A DNA stretch of 64,000 nt from Thauera humireducens (GCF_001051995.2 NZ_CP014646.1:3348001-3412000), one strand, 5' to 3'; counted from the stretch's first letter, positions 41,096-51,101 are shown. The notes: a model not told the origin generated them from the sequence alone. A program made the numbers and translations.

Positions 41096-41968
41096 ATGAT
41101 CGCTCGCGCAAGACTGCTGATCCTGCTGTGTTCCGCGCTGCTGCTCGCCGGCTGCGGCGTACGCTTCGCCTATTCCCAGCTCGACTGGCTGGTGCCCTGG
41201 TATCTGCGCGACTACGTCAGTTTCGACGCCGGCCAGCGCAGCCTGCTCGACCAGCGGCTCGCCGCGCGGCTGGACTGGCACTGCCGCGCTCATCTGCCCG
41301 ACTACGTCGGCCTGCTGCGCGAGGCGCGCGACACCCTGCAGCGCGAGCGCATCGCCGCGCACGAGCTCGAGCCCTTCCTGCGCCAGGGCGAGGCGTGGTG
41401 GGACGAGCTGCGCACGGAACTGGTCGACGACGCCGGCGTGCTGCTCGCCGGACTGTCGGACGAGCAGGTGGCCGAACTGGCGGCGGCCTTCGCGCGCCGG
41501 GATCGCGACGCGCGCAAGGAGTTCCTCGACGGCAGCGCCGAGGCGCGCCGTGCGGCGCAGGTCGAGCGCATGGAGAAGCGCCTGCGCAACTGGTTCGGCC
41601 GCCTCGATGACGGCCAGCGTGCGCTGGTCGCGGCCTGGAGCGACGCCTTGCAGCCCACCACCGAGCAGTGGCTCGAGAATCGCCGCCAATGGCAGCAGGG
41701 CATGATCGACGCACTGCGGGTGCGCGACGACCCGAAGCAGTTCGCCGCGCGCATTGCCGCGTTGCGCGCCCCGCCCGACGCCACGGCCCCGGCCGCACAT
41801 CGCGCGGAGGTGGCGCACAACCGGCAACTGACCCTGCAGTTGCTGGCCGACGTGTTCAATGCCGCCTCTCCGACCCAGCGCAAACGGCTGCTCGCCGAGA
41901 TCGACGGACTCGCCGCGCAGTTCGACACCCTGGCCTGCGCCGGTCCGCGGGTGGCCGCGGCGGACTGA
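41096..41968 (+). CDS. DUF6279-family lipoprotein
   Basis: 290 residues with a signal peptide and lipobox (LLLAGC, near Cys20). The N-terminal motif RFAYSQLDWLVPWYLRDYV, followed by helical repeats rich in Arg/Glu and WWDELRTELVDDAG, is typical of the DUF6279 family of proteobacterial lipoproteins. No catalytic motif is known. The rest is predicted helical without membrane segments. It follows the 13-bp repeat array by 72 bases, so its promoter must lie close to or within the array, and repeat number could influence expression (inference). Confidence 0.82.
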   Translation: MIARARLLILLCSALLLAGCGVRFAYSQLDWLVPWYLRDYVSFDAGQRSLLDQRLAARLDWHCRAHLPDYVGLLREARDTLQRERIAAHELEPFLRQGEAWWDELRTELVDDAGVLLAGLSDEQVAELAAAFARRDRDARKEFLDGSAEARRAAQVERMEKRLRNWFGRLDDGQRALVAAWSDALQPTTEQWLENRRQWQQGMIDALRVRDDPKQFAARIAALRAPPDATAPAAHRAEVAHNRQLTLQLLADVFNAASPTQRKRLLAEIDGLAAQFDTLACAGPRVAAAD

Positions 41969-42078
41969 GCGGCGGCTGCGCCCCTCGCCACTGCCGCATC
42001 GCGACCACAGCGCTCACATTCGGCGGATTGGCCGCAGGGCCTTAAACTGCGTGCCGACTTCCCGGAACGAGTGTCCCG

Positions 42079-42714
42079 ATGACGATTGCGCAGAGCCTGT
42101 GGGCGTTCACCTTTGCTGCCGCCGTGCTGGCGATGACGCCCGGCGTCGATACCGCGCTGGTGCTGAGGACCTCGGTGGCGGGCGGCGTCGCGCGCGCCGT
42201 CCTGGCCGCGCTGGGTGTGGCGGCCGGCTGCCTGGTGTGGGGCGCGGTCGTCGCCGTCGGGCTCGGTGCGCTGCTGGCGACCTCCGGCCTGCTGTTTTCG
42301 GCGGTCAAGCTCGCGGGGGCGGCCTATCTGGTGTGGATGGGCACGACGCTGCTGTTCGCCCGGCGGGGCGGCCTGCAGCTGGAGCCGGGCGTGGCGACGG
42401 AGGACGGCGAGGGATGGCTGGCGGCCTTCCTGCGGGGGTTCCTGACCAATGTGCTCAATCCGAAGGTGGGCGTTTTCTACCTGACCTTCCTGCCCCAGTT
42501 CGTGCCGGCCGGCGTCGATGTCGCGGGCTTCAGCTTCCTTCTCGCGCTGATCCACGTGCTGTTGTCCTTTATCTGGTTTGCACTGATGATTGCGCTCGCC
42601 CTGCAGGTGCGGGCCTGGCTTGCCCGGCCCGCCGTCGTGAGGTGGCTCGACCGCCTGACCGGCCTGGTCTTCGTCGGCTTCGGCCTGCGGCTGGCCATGA
42701 GCGAGCCGGCCTGA
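42079..42714 (+). CDS. LysE/RhtB-family amino acid exporter
   Basis: 211 residues, six hydrophobic segments, normal for RhtB/LysE proteins. The N-terminal MTPGVDTALVLRTSVAGGVARAV is the family signature (usually TPGP), followed by GVAAGCLVWGA and FLRGFLTNVLNPKVGVFYLTFLPQFV. It probably exports an amino acid or derivative across the inner membrane. It sits upstream of a BenE-type permease on the same strand with a 74-base gap; no regulator is adjacent. Confidence 0.9.
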   Translation: MTIAQSLWAFTFAAAVLAMTPGVDTALVLRTSVAGGVARAVLAALGVAAGCLVWGAVVAVGLGALLATSGLLFSAVKLAGAAYLVWMGTTLLFARRGGLQLEPGVATEDGEGWLAAFLRGFLTNVLNPKVGVFYLTFLPQFVPAGVDVAGFSFLLALIHVLLSFIWFALMIALALQVRAWLARPAVVRWLDRLTGLVFVGFGLRLAMSEPA

Positions 42715-42788
42715 GGCAGGGCCGGCATGCTGTTCGATCGCGGCAGCGCGGGCTCGCCCCGCGCCCGTCCCAACCTTTTCCTCTTGTC

Positions 42789-43943
42789 ATGCGCGCCTAC
42801 CTCGCTCCGCTTTCCGCCGGTTTCGTCACCGTCCTCGTCGGCTTCACCAGCTCCGCCGCCATCGTCTTCCAGGCAGCGGAAGCGGCGGGCGCGACGCCGG
42901 CGCAGATCAGTTCATGGATGTGGGCGCTCGGTATCGCAATGGGCGTGACCTGCATCGGTCTGTCGCTGCGCTATCGCGCGCCGGTGGTCACCGCCTGGTC
43001 GACGCCGGGCGCGGCCCTGCTGGTGACGGCGCTGGCCGGCGTGAGCCTCGAGCAGGCGACTGGCGCCTTCATATTCTGTGCCGTGCTGATCCTGCTGGCG
43101 GGCGTGACGCGTGGCTTCGAGCGCGTGATGGACCGCATTCCGCCCGGTATCGCGGCCGCGATGCTGGCCGGCGTGCTGGTGCGCTTCGGCATCGAGGTGT
43201 TCGTGGCCATGGGCCAGCGCTTCGGGCTGGTGTTCGCCATGTTCGCCGCCTACCTGCTCGCGCGCCGGCTCCTGCCGCGCTACGCGGTGCTGCTCGTGCT
43301 GGCCCTGGGCAGCGCGGTCGCGGCGGCGCAGGGCCTGCTGAACTTCGACACGCTGCGGCTGGAGATGGCGACGCCGGTGTTCACGATGCCGGTGTTCGAC
43401 TGGCAGACGATGATCGGCGTGGGCGTGCCGCTGTTCGTCGTGACGATGACCTCGCAGAACGTGCCCGGCGTGGCGGTGATGCGTGCTGCCGGCTACGGCA
43501 AGGTGCCGGTGTCGCCGGTGGTGGGCTGGACCGGGGCGGTGAGCCTGGTGCTGGCGCCCTTCGGCTGCTACGCGATCAACCTCGCGGCGATCACCGCCGC
43601 GATCTGCATGGGGCGCGAGGCGCACGAGGATCCGGCGAAGCGCTACCTCGCCAGCGTGTTCGCCGGGGTGTTCTACCTGCTGGTGGGCGTCTTCGGCGCC
43701 ACGGTGGGCGCGTTGTTCGCTGCCTTTCCGCGCGAACTGGTGCTGGCCGTCGCCGGCCTGGCGTTGTTCGGCACCATCGGCGGCGGGCTGGCGACGGCGA
43801 TGAAGGACGAGGCCCAGCGCGAACCCGCGCTGGTGACCTTCCTCGTGACCGCGTCGGGGCTGTCGTTGGGCGGCATCGGTTCGGCGTTCTGGGGCGTGGT
43901 CGCAGGCGGACTGGCATTGTGGGTGCTCAACTGGCGCCGGTGA
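42789..43943 (+). CDS. benE: BenE-family benzoate/aromatic acid transporter
   Basis: 384 residues, about 12 membrane helices. The BenE family is recognised by an N-terminal GFTSSAAIVFQAAEAAGATPAQISSW segment (read as GFTSSAAIVFQAAEAAG then ATPAQISSW), RAPVVTAWSTPGAALL, and VTMTSQNVPGVAVMRAAGY. Members are benzoate/H+ symporters or related purine-permease-like carriers. No benzoate catabolic genes are in the window, so the substrate is not proven. Start at 42789 is the first ATG before a family-like N-terminus. Confidence 0.88.
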   Translation: MRAYLAPLSAGFVTVLVGFTSSAAIVFQAAEAAGATPAQISSWMWALGIAMGVTCIGLSLRYRAPVVTAWSTPGAALLVTALAGVSLEQATGAFIFCAVLILLAGVTRGFERVMDRIPPGIAAAMLAGVLVRFGIEVFVAMGQRFGLVFAMFAAYLLARRLLPRYAVLLVLALGSAVAAAQGLLNFDTLRLEMATPVFTMPVFDWQTMIGVGVPLFVVTMTSQNVPGVAVMRAAGYGKVPVSPVVGWTGAVSLVLAPFGCYAINLAAITAAICMGREAHEDPAKRYLASVFAGVFYLLVGVFGATVGALFAAFPRELVLAVAGLALFGTIGGGLATAMKDEAQREPALVTFLVTASGLSLGGIGSAFWGVVAGGLALWVLNWRR

Positions 43944-44034
43944 GCCGCGCACCATGCCGGTGCCTCCGGCCTCGCCTTGTTGGCTGCGAGCGCCGATAAT
44001 CCGGCTTTTCATCCCCGGGTGATCCATCTCGAAT

Positions 44035-44916
44035 ATGAAGACCGAACTCGACCGTATGGCCATCGGCTTGATGATCCTGTTCTGCATGATCTGGGGCGTG
44101 CAGCAGGTGGCGATCAAGCTGGCGAGTACAGGGATTTCGCCGGTGTGGCAGGCCGGCTTGCGCTCGATCGTGGCAACGGTGATCGTCCTCGGCTGGACAT
44201 TCGTGCGCCGGGTGAACGTGTTCCAGCGTGACGGCACGCTGCTGCCCGGCCTGCTTGCGGGCTTGCTCTTTGCGGCCGAGTTCGCGCTGATCTTCATCGG
44301 CCTGCAACACACCAGCGCTTCGCGCGGGGTCATCTTCCTCTACACCGCGCCCTTCTTTGTCGCGCTCGGCGCGGTCTGGCTGCTGCCGCAGGAGCCGATG
44401 CGGCGGGCCCAGTGGGCGGGCATGGCATTGGCCTTCGCGGGCGTGCTGATCCTGTTCGGCGAAGGGCTGATCTCGTCGGCCGGCGGAGAGTGGGTCGGCG
44501 ACCTGCTGATCCTGATCGGCGCGGGCTTCTGGGCGGCGACCACGCTGACCGTCAAGGCAACGGCGCTGATCCGCATCAGTGCCGAGAAGACCCTGCTCTA
44601 CCAGCTCGGCGTGTCAGCGCTGGTGCTGCCGCTGCTGTCACTGATCCTCGGCGAACCCGGGGTGTTCGCGCCGAGTCCGCTGGTCTGGGCGAGCATGTTG
44701 TTCCAGGTCGTCATCGTCGCCGGCGTCAGTTATGTCGGCTGGTTCTGGCTGGTGCGGCATTACCCGGCGACACGCTTGTCGACCTTCTCCTTCCTGACGC
44801 CGGTGATGGGCGTGCTGGCAGGCGGCCTGTTCCTCGGCGAGGAGCTGTCGCAGACGGTGTTCCTGGCGCTGGGACTGGTGGGCGCGGGAATCTGGGTGGC
44901 GAACCGGCCTGGATGA
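44035..44916 (+). CDS. EamA-family (DMT) transporter
   Basis: 293 residues with ten membrane helices in two EamA repeats (GLMILFCMIWGVQQVAIKLAS opening the first; WVGDLLILIGAGFWAATTLT opening the second). Short cytoplasmic loops and a small C-terminus fit the DMT superfamily of metabolite exporters. It is separate from the BenE gene by 91 bases and converges on fdsD eight bases away. Substrate unknown. Confidence 0.9.
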   Translation: MKTELDRMAIGLMILFCMIWGVQQVAIKLASTGISPVWQAGLRSIVATVIVLGWTFVRRVNVFQRDGTLLPGLLAGLLFAAEFALIFIGLQHTSASRGVIFLYTAPFFVALGAVWLLPQEPMRRAQWAGMALAFAGVLILFGEGLISSAGGEWVGDLLILIGAGFWAATTLTVKATALIRISAEKTLLYQLGVSALVLPLLSLILGEPGVFAPSPLVWASMLFQVVIVAGVSYVGWFWLVRHYPATRLSTFSFLTPVMGVLAGGLFLGEELSQTVFLALGLVGAGIWVANRPG

Positions 44917-44923
44917 GCCGGGC

Positions 44924-45169
44924 TCATCCTTGATCGTGCGTGGCGGCGGGCCGGGCGAGATGTCTCGCGACGGCGTGCGCCACCAGGGGCTGCAAGGCCT
45001 GCGTGCGCGCCTCGGTGGTCGCAAGGTCGAGCAGCGCCCGGCGCATCTGCGGCGTCCAGAACATTTCGATGTGCCTTGCGATCGAGACTGCCGCCTCGTT
45101 GCGATCCGGGTAGGCGGCGAAGTAGTCGCCGATGCGGTTGGCCATGCGGACGAGATTGTCGATATCCAT
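44924..45169 (-). CDS. fdsD: Formate dehydrogenase delta subunit
   Basis: 81 residues from ATG 45169. The start MDIDNLVRMANRIGDYFAAYPD and the later FWTPQMRRALLD are characteristic of FdsD, a small subunit or assembly factor of the soluble NAD-dependent molybdenum formate dehydrogenase. It is the last gene of the fds operon, eight bases after fdhD. A longer open frame continues upstream through fdhD in another phase and should be ignored. Confidence 0.9.
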   Translation of the reverse strand: MDIDNLVRMANRIGDYFAAYPDRNEAAVSIARHIEMFWTPQMRRALLDLATTEARTQALQPLVAHAVARHLARPAATHDQG

Positions 45170-45177
45170 GTCGGGGC

Positions 45178-46053
45178 TCAGGCGGTGATCGTGTCGGGAA
45201 ATGTGTAGGCGGTGCAGCGCTGGCCGCGGGCGAAACCGACCAGGGTGAGGCCGGCGCTTTCCGCCAGTCGCACCGCATGGGCCGTCGGCGCCGACACCGC
45301 GGCGAGGCAGCCGATGCCGGCCGCCGCGGTCTTGTGCACCATCTCGTAGCTGGCGCGACTGGTGACGAGGACGAAGCCCGCACGCGGATCGTTGCCCCAG
45401 CGCAACTGGGCGCCGATGAGCTTGTCGAGCGCGTTGTGGCGCCCCACGTCCTCGCGCACCAGCTGGACCTGGCCGCTGGCCGACACCCAGGCAGCGGCAT
45501 GCGCGCCGCCGGTGAGGCGGTGCAGGACCTGCTCCTGCCCCAGTTCGTCGAGCGCCCGCGCCAGCGCAGCACGGGATACGCCAGAACGATGTTCGAGCGT
45601 GGCGACCGGACGCAGCGCCGCCGCCAGGCTGTCCACCCCGCACAGGCCGCAGCCGGTGCGCCCGGCCAGCGTGCGCCGGCGGTGCTTGAGCTGGACGAAG
45701 TGCTCGGCGGCCAGCTCGATGCGGACCTCGATGCCCTGGCCGACGGACACGATGTCCATGCCGTAGATGTCCTGGCGGCGCGACACGATGCCTTCGGTCA
45801 GGCTGAAGCCGTAGGCGAAATCCTCCAGATCGCTCGGCGTCGCCAGCATCACCGCGTGCGAGATGCCGTTGTAGACCAGGGCGACCGGCGTCTCTTCGAT
45901 CAGGGTCTCGCACGCCTCATGGGCCGACAGCGGGTCCGGCCCCGTCCATGTCGATCGGGTTACGGTGACGTGTTCGTGCGGCAGCATCGCCTCGTCCGCG
46001 GCGCAGGCGTTCGCCAGGCGGTGGTCGGGCGAGCGGGCAGGCGGCTCAAGCAT
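45178..46053 (-). CDS. fdhD: Formate dehydrogenase accessory sulfurtransferase FdhD (FdsC)
   Basis: 291 residues. FdhD proteins bring sulfur from IscS to the bis-MGD cofactor so that formate dehydrogenase becomes active. The sulfur-transfer CxxC loop is visible in RTGCGLCGVD (about residue 134-143). VREDVGRHNALDKLIG and TSRASYEMVHKTAAAGI complete the family pattern. It overlaps the end of fdsA by eight bases and precedes fdsD, in the fdsGBACD order known from Cupriavidus and relatives. Confidence 0.94.
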   Translation of the reverse strand: MLEPPARSPDHRLANACAADEAMLPHEHVTVTRSTWTGPDPLSAHEACETLIEETPVALVYNGISHAVMLATPSDLEDFAYGFSLTEGIVSRRQDIYGMDIVSVGQGIEVRIELAAEHFVQLKHRRRTLAGRTGCGLCGVDSLAAALRPVATLEHRSGVSRAALARALDELGQEQVLHRLTGGAHAAAWVSASGQVQLVREDVGRHNALDKLIGAQLRWGNDPRAGFVLVTSRASYEMVHKTAAAGIGCLAAVSAPTAHAVRLAESAGLTLVGFARGQRCTAYTFPDTITA

Positions 46054-48922
46054 CGGCCTGCTCCTTGGCGGCGGCGCGCTGGCCCTTCAGGTAGGCCTGC
46101 TGGCGGGCGCTGAAGTCGCGGTGGCGCTGCTGCCAGCCGGAAGGCTGGCTGACCGCGACCACCTGTACCGCCGTGACCTTGTACTCGGGGCAGTTGGTCG
46201 CCCAGTCGGAATTGTCGGTGGTGATGACGTTGGCGCCGGACTCGGGGAAGTGGAAGGTGGTGTAGACCACGCCCGGCTGCACGCGCGCGGTGACGGTGGC
46301 GCGCAGCACCGTCTCGCCGGCGCGGCTGGCGATGCCGACCCAGTCGCCGTCCTGGATGCCGCGCTCCTCGGCGTCGTGCGGATGGATCTCGAGCCGGTCC
46401 TCGGCATGCCACACGATGTTGGCGGTGCGCCGCGTCTGCGCGCCGACGTTGTACTGGCTGAGGATGCGGCCGGTGGTCAGCAGCAGCGGGAAGCGCTTGC
46501 TGGCGCGCTCGTCGGTGGGAATGTAGGCGGTGAGCATGAAGCGGCCCTGGCCGCGCACGAAGCGCTCGACGTGCATGATCGGCGTGCCTTCGGGGGCGGC
46601 CTCGTTGCACGGCCACTGGATGCTGCCCAGGCGCTCGAGCTTGTCGTAGCTGACGCCGTGGAAGCTGGGGGTGAGGCGCGCGATCTCGTCCATGATCTCG
46701 GACGGATGCGTGTAGTCCATCGGATAGCCGAGCGCGCGCGACAGCGCCATCGTCACTTCCCAGTCGGCCATGCCGGCCAGCGGTGGCATCACCTTGCGCA
46801 CGCGCGAGATTCTGCGCTCGGCGTTGGTGAAGGTGCCGTCCTTCTCCAGGAAGGAGGCGCCGGGCAGGAATACGTGGGCGAACTTGGCGGTCTCGTTGAG
46901 GAAGATGTCCTGCACCACCACGCATTCCATCGCCCGCAGCGCGGCTTCGACGTGCTGGGTGTTGGGGTCGGACTGGGCGATGTCCTCGCCTTCGATGTAG
47001 AGGCCGCGGAAGCTGCCGTCGAGCGCAGCCTCGAACATGTTGGGGATGCGCAGGCCGGGCTCGGCGTCGAGCGTGACGCCCCAGGCCGATTCGAACAGCG
47101 CCCGCGTGGTGGCGTCCGACACATGGCGATAGCCCGGCAGCTCGTGCGGGAAGGAGCCCATGTCGCATGAACCCTGCACGTTGTTCTGGCCACGCAGCGG
47201 ATTGACGCCCACGCCCATGCGGCCGACGTTGCCGGTGGCCATGGCGAGGTTGGCGATCGCCATCACCATGGTCGAGCCCTGCGAGTGCTCCGTCACGCCC
47301 AGGCCGTAGTAGATGGCGGCGTTGCCTTGGGTTGCGTAGAGGCGTGCCGCGCCGCGTACCGTCTCGGCCGGCACGCCGGTGAGGGCGGCGGTGGCTTCCG
47401 GCGCGTTTTCCGGCCGGGAGACGAACTCGCACCACCGGCGGAAGGACGCCGCCTCGCAGCGCTCGGCCACATAGGTCGTGTCGACCAGGCCCTCGGTGAC
47501 GATGACGTGCGCCAGCGCGTTGGCCACGGCGACGTTGGTGCCGGGCATCAGCTTGAGGTGGTAGTCGGCCTGCACGTGCGGCGTCTTCACCAGCTCGATG
47601 TCGCGCGGGTCGATCACGATCAGCTTCGCGCCCTCGCGGATGCGGCGCTTGAGCAGCGAGCCGAACACCGGATGGCCTTCGGTGGGGTTGGCGCCGATCA
47701 CCATCACCACGTCGGCCTGCAGCACCGACTCGAAGGTCTGCGTGCCGGCCGATTCGCCCAGCGTCTGCTTGAGGCCGTAGCCGGTGGGCGAATGGCACAC
47801 GCGGGCGCAGGTGTCGACGTTGTTGTTGCCGAAGGCCGCGCGCACCAGCTTCTGCACCAGGTAGGTTTCCTCGTTGGTGCAGCGCGAGGACGTGATGCCG
47901 CCCACCGCGCTGCGGCCATGTTTGGCCTGGATGCGGCGGAACTCGCTGGCGGCGTGGTTCAGTGCCTCGTCCCAGCTCACGGTGCGCCAGGGCTCGTCGA
48001 TGGTGTTGCGGATCATCGGCGTGGTGATGCGGTCGGGGTGGGTGGCGTAGCCCCAGGCAAAGCGGCCCTTCACGCAGGAGTGGCCCAGGTTGGCCTTGCC
48101 GTCCTTGTGCGGCACCATGCGCACGACCTCGTTGCCCTTGAGCTCGGCCTTGAACGAGCAGCCCACGCCGCAGTAGGCGCAGGTGGTGGTGACGCTCTTC
48201 TCCGCCTGGCCCATCCGGATGACGCTCTTTTCCATCAGCGTCGCGGTCGGGCAGGCCTGCACGCAGGCGCCGCAGGACACGCAGTCCGATTCGAGGAAGG
48301 ACTGCTGGATGCCGGCGGTGACGCGGGACTCGAAGCCGCGGCCGGAAATCGTCAGCGCGAAGGTGCCCTGGATCTCCTGGCAGGCGCGCACGCAGCGGTT
48401 GCAGACGATGCACTTGGCCGGGTCGTAGCTGAAGTAGGGGTTGGAGCTGTCGGGCGCGACCGCGCTGGCGGCGTCGAAATGGTTGCGTCCGTCCATGCCG
48501 TAGCGCACCTCGCGCAGGCCCACCACGCCGGCCATGTCCTGCAGCTCGCAGTTGCCGTTGGCCGGACAGGTGAGGCAGTCGAGCGGGTGGTCGGAGATGT
48601 ACAGCTCCATCACGCCGCGGCGCAGTTCGGCCAGGCGCGGGCTCTGCGTGCGCACCACCATGCCGGCTTCGACCGGCGTGGTGCACGACGCCGGCGTGCC
48701 GCGGCGGCCTTCGATCTCGACCAGGCACAGCCGGCACGAGCCGAAGGGCTCCAGGCTGTCGGTGGCGCACAGCTTGGGGATGCGGTTGCCGGCCAGCTCG
48801 GCCGCGCGCATCACCGAGGTGCCGGCGGGTACGGTGACGGGCTCGCCGTCGATGACGAGCGTCACCATCTCGCTGGAAGTGCGCTGCGGCGTGCCGTAGT
48901 CGGGTTCGCGAAAGATCGTCAT
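46046..48922 (-). CDS. fdsA: NAD-dependent formate dehydrogenase, molybdenum/iron-sulfur alpha subunit
   Basis: 958 residues. An N-terminal NuoG-like module carries a 2Fe-2S site (Cys52, Cys63, Cys66, Cys80), a His/Cys 4Fe-4S site (CLTCPANGNC with the preceding His) and two ferredoxin-type 4Fe-4S clusters (CIVCNRCVRAC and CVSCGACVQAC). The catalytic half begins with YCGVGC for another 4Fe-4S cluster, holds CARVCHSPTGYG whose second Cys is the likely Mo ligand, and ends in an MGD-binding barrel (HPHDAEERGIQDGDWVGI). It oxidises formate to CO2 and sends electrons to FdsB for NAD+. Cysteine, not selenocysteine, is used. Confidence 0.96.
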   Translation of the reverse strand: MTIFREPDYGTPQRTSSEMVTLVIDGEPVTVPAGTSVMRAAELAGNRIPKLCATDSLEPFGSCRLCLVEIEGRRGTPASCTTPVEAGMVVRTQSPRLAELRRGVMELYISDHPLDCLTCPANGNCELQDMAGVVGLREVRYGMDGRNHFDAASAVAPDSSNPYFSYDPAKCIVCNRCVRACQEIQGTFALTISGRGFESRVTAGIQQSFLESDCVSCGACVQACPTATLMEKSVIRMGQAEKSVTTTCAYCGVGCSFKAELKGNEVVRMVPHKDGKANLGHSCVKGRFAWGYATHPDRITTPMIRNTIDEPWRTVSWDEALNHAASEFRRIQAKHGRSAVGGITSSRCTNEETYLVQKLVRAAFGNNNVDTCARVCHSPTGYGLKQTLGESAGTQTFESVLQADVVMVIGANPTEGHPVFGSLLKRRIREGAKLIVIDPRDIELVKTPHVQADYHLKLMPGTNVAVANALAHVIVTEGLVDTTYVAERCEAASFRRWCEFVSRPENAPEATAALTGVPAETVRGAARLYATQGNAAIYYGLGVTEHSQGSTMVMAIANLAMATGNVGRMGVGVNPLRGQNNVQGSCDMGSFPHELPGYRHVSDATTRALFESAWGVTLDAEPGLRIPNMFEAALDGSFRGLYIEGEDIAQSDPNTQHVEAALRAMECVVVQDIFLNETAKFAHVFLPGASFLEKDGTFTNAERRISRVRKVMPPLAGMADWEVTMALSRALGYPMDYTHPSEIMDEIARLTPSFHGVSYDKLERLGSIQWPCNEAAPEGTPIMHVERFVRGQGRFMLTAYIPTDERASKRFPLLLTTGRILSQYNVGAQTRRTANIVWHAEDRLEIHPHDAEERGIQDGDWVGIASRAGETVLRATVTARVQPGVVYTTFHFPESGANVITTDNSDWATNCPEYKVTAVQVVAVSQPSGWQQRHRDFSARQQAYLKGQRAAAKEQADA

Positions 48923-48952
48923 GGGGTGTCTCCTTGCCGTGCGCGGGGCGGG

Positions 48953-50503
48953 TCAGGCGGCTGCGGCGGTGTCGATGCCGAAGTCCTGGGGGAAGTGCTT
49001 GAGGGCCGACTGCACGGGGTAGGGCGTCATGCCGCCCATGGCGCACAGCGAGCCCGCGAGCATGGTGTCGCACAGCGAATCGAGCAGCGCGAGGTTCCGG
49101 CCGCGTTCCTCGCCGGCGATGATGCGGTCGATGACCTCCACGCCGCGCACCGAGCCGATGCGGCAGGGCGTGCATTTGCCGCAGGATTCCGCCACGCAGA
49201 AGGCCATCGCGTGGCGCGCCATCTTGGCCATGTCCACCGTGTCGTCGAAGGCGACGATGCCGCCGTGGCCGACCATGGCGCCGATGGCGGCGTACTGCTC
49301 GTAGTCCAGCGGCACGTCGAACTGCGTCGCCGGCACGTAGGCGCCGAGCGGGCCGCCGACCTGTGCGGTGCGCAGGGGCCGGCCGCTGGCGCTGCCGCCG
49401 CCGAAGTCCTCCAGCAGCTCGCGCAGGGTGACGCCGAAGGCCTTCTCGACCAGGCCGGTGTGACGCAGGTTGCCGGCGAGCTGGAAGGGCAGGGTGCCAC
49501 GCGAACGCCCGAGGCCGTAGTCGCGGTAGAAAGCGGCGCCGCGGGCAAGGATGAGCGGCACCGCGGCCAGGCTCATGACGTTGTTGATCACCGTGGGCTG
49601 GCCGAACAGGCCGGCGATCGCCGGCAGCGGCGGCTTGGCGCGCACCACGCCGCGCTTGCCTTCCAGGCTTTCCAGCATCGCGGTTTCCTCGCCGCAGATG
49701 TAGGCGCCGGCGCCCATGCGCACCTCGAGCTCGAAGGCGCGGCCGCAGCCGGCCACGCTCGCGCCGAGCCAGCCGGCGGCGCGGGCGCGCCCAATGGCCG
49801 CCTGCAGGGTGCGGAAGGCATGGGGATATTCGGAGCGCACGTAGATGTAGCCCTGCGTCGCCCCCACCGCGAGGCCGGCGATGGTCATCCCTTCGATCAG
49901 GCAGTAGGGGTCGCCTTCCATCAGCATGCGGTCGGAGAAGGTGCCGGAGTCGCCCTCGTCGGCGTTGCAGGCGATGTACTTCTGCGCCGCCGGGGTGTCG
50001 AGCACCGTCTTCCACTTGATGCCGGTCGGGAAGGCCGCGCCGCCGCGTCCGCGCAGTCCGGAGTCGGTCACCGCCTGCACGACGTCGGCGGGCGCGAGCG
50101 CGATCGCGCGCTTCAGGCCCTCGAAGCCGCCGTGGGCGAGGTAGTCGTCCAGGCTCAGCGGATCGGTGAGGCCGACGCGGGCGAAGGTGAGCCGCTCCTG
50201 GCGGGCGAGGAAGGGGATCTGCGCGGTGAGGCCGTGGCACAGCGGGTGGGCGGCGCCGTGGTGGAAGCCGGCGTCGAACAGGCCGGGCACGTCTTCGGGC
50301 TGCACCGGGCCGTAGGCCACACGACCCTGGGGCGTGACCACCTCGACCAGGGGTTCGAGCCAGAACAGCCCGCGCGAGCCGTTGCGCACGATGTCGACGG
50401 CGATGCCGCGTGCATCCGCTTCCCGGCGGATGGCGCGGGCGACCTGCTCGGCGCCGAGCGACAGCGCACCGGAATCGATCGGAACGTAGATGCGGGCGCT
50501 CAT
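48953..50503 (-). CDS. fdsB: NAD-dependent formate dehydrogenase, FMN/NAD-binding beta subunit
   Basis: 516 residues, a NuoE-like N-terminal thioredoxin-fold piece fused to a NuoF-like core. The FMN/NADH site is in [16 protein letters not shown] and [35 protein letters not shown] is the second nucleotide segment. A 4Fe-4S cluster uses [10 protein letters not shown] plus a later Cys. It passes electrons from the FdsA clusters to NAD+. Its start overlaps the fdsG stop by four bases. Confidence 0.95.
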   Translation of the reverse strand: MSARIYVPIDSGALSLGAEQVARAIRREADARGIAVDIVRNGSRGLFWLEPLVEVVTPQGRVAYGPVQPEDVPGLFDAGFHHGAAHPLCHGLTAQIPFLARQERLTFARVGLTDPLSLDDYLAHGGFEGLKRAIALAPADVVQAVTDSGLRGRGGAAFPTGIKWKTVLDTPAAQKYIACNADEGDSGTFSDRMLMEGDPYCLIEGMTIAGLAVGATQGYIYVRSEYPHAFRTLQAAIGRARAAGWLGASVAGCGRAFELEVRMGAGAYICGEETAMLESLEGKRGVVRAKPPLPAIAGLFGQPTVINNVMSLAAVPLILARGAAFYRDYGLGRSRGTLPFQLAGNLRHTGLVEKAFGVTLRELLEDFGGGSASGRPLRTAQVGGPLGAYVPATQFDVPLDYEQYAAIGAMVGHGGIVAFDDTVDMAKMARHAMAFCVAESCGKCTPCRIGSVRGVEVIDRIIAGEERGRNLALLDSLCDTMLAGSLCAMGGMTPYPVQSALKHFPQDFGIDTAAAA

Positions 50504-51000
50504 GCCGTGACTCCTTTGCCGGAGGTGGCTCGAAGTTCGGCCACCAGGGCATCGAAGCGGCGCGGGCTCATCCGGCCGTGGATGTCGTCATCGACGCGGA
50601 TGGACGGCGAGCAGGCGCAGTTGCCCAGGCAATACACCGGCTCCAGCGTCACTGCGCCATCGGCGCTGGTCTGGTGGACGTCGATGCCCAGCGCGGCCCG
50701 GACATGCGCCTCGAGGGCGTCCGCGCCCATCGCCAGACAGGATTCGGCGCGGCACACCTGCACCACGTGGCGGCCCGGCGGCGTGCGGCGGAAGTGGTGA
50801 TAGAAGCTGACCACGCCCTGCACTTCGGCGCGCGACAGGTTGAGCGCCGTCGCGATGCGCGGCAGGGCCTCGTCGGGTATGTAGCCCCAGGCGTCCTGGA
50901 TGGCGTGGAGGATGGGCAGGGTGGCGCCCGGGAGAGTGCGGTGGGCCTGGATGAGGGCATCCAGGTCCGCGGTTTTCGGCAAGGGGGTCGTCATCGTCAT
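50500..51000 (-). CDS. fdsG: NAD-dependent formate dehydrogenase, 2Fe-2S gamma subunit
   Basis: 166 residues, NuoE-like. A helical start ([19 protein letters not shown]) is followed by a thioredoxin-like 2Fe-2S fold with four cysteines in VCRAESC and CLGNCACSP. First gene of the fds operon. The 101-base gap upstream, before the LysR gene, has a perfect LysR-type dyad and an AATAAT -10-like sequence, so the operon is likely under its control. Confidence 0.94.
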   Translation of the reverse strand: MTMTTPLPKTADLDALIQAHRTLPGATLPILHAIQDAWGYIPDEALPRIATALNLSRAEVQGVVSFYHHFRRTPPGRHVVQVCRAESCLAMGADALEAHVRAALGIDVHQTSADGAVTLEPVYCLGNCACSPSIRVDDDIHGRMSPRRFDALVAELRATSGKGVTA

Positions 51001-51075
51001 TGCTCCGCGGCGGCGTTCAACGACGGGACGATAGGCGAGGCGTTAATTCCGACGAAGCGAATTATTCAGAAGATT

Positions 51076-51094
51076 TGTTCGGTTTAATCGAACA
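51076..51094. promoter_or_regulatory. LysR-type dyad upstream of the fds operon
   Basis: TGTTCG-GTTTAAT-CGAACA is a perfect 6-base inverted repeat with a 7-base AT-rich centre, 76 bases upstream of the fdsG start codon and just after the LysR gene stop. Form and position suit activation of fdsG by the neighbouring LysR-family protein. It could instead act as a weak hairpin for the LysR gene. Confidence 0.55.
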
Positions 51095-51101
51095 AGAGGC
51101 T

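Noticed and set aside
40991..41827. 278-codon minus-strand frame running into the tandem repeat
   Set aside because: It is antisense to the DUF6279 lipoprotein gene, which has a clear lipobox and start.
42789..43943. Part of a benzoate degradation cluster
   Set aside because: No benABCD, box or other aromatic-acid genes are adjacent, so BenE is reported only as a transporter of that family.
46046..50503. NADH dehydrogenase (complex I) NuoE/F/G genes
   Set aside because: The sequences are NuoE/F/G-like, but the large subunit has a full molybdopterin catalytic half with CARVCHSPT, and fdhD and fdsD follow, so this is the soluble formate dehydrogenase.
45960..50552. 1530-codon frame across the fds operon in another phase
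   Set aside because: Arginine/histidine-rich shadow translation; fdsA and fdsB with all cofactor motifs occupy the same bases in other frames.
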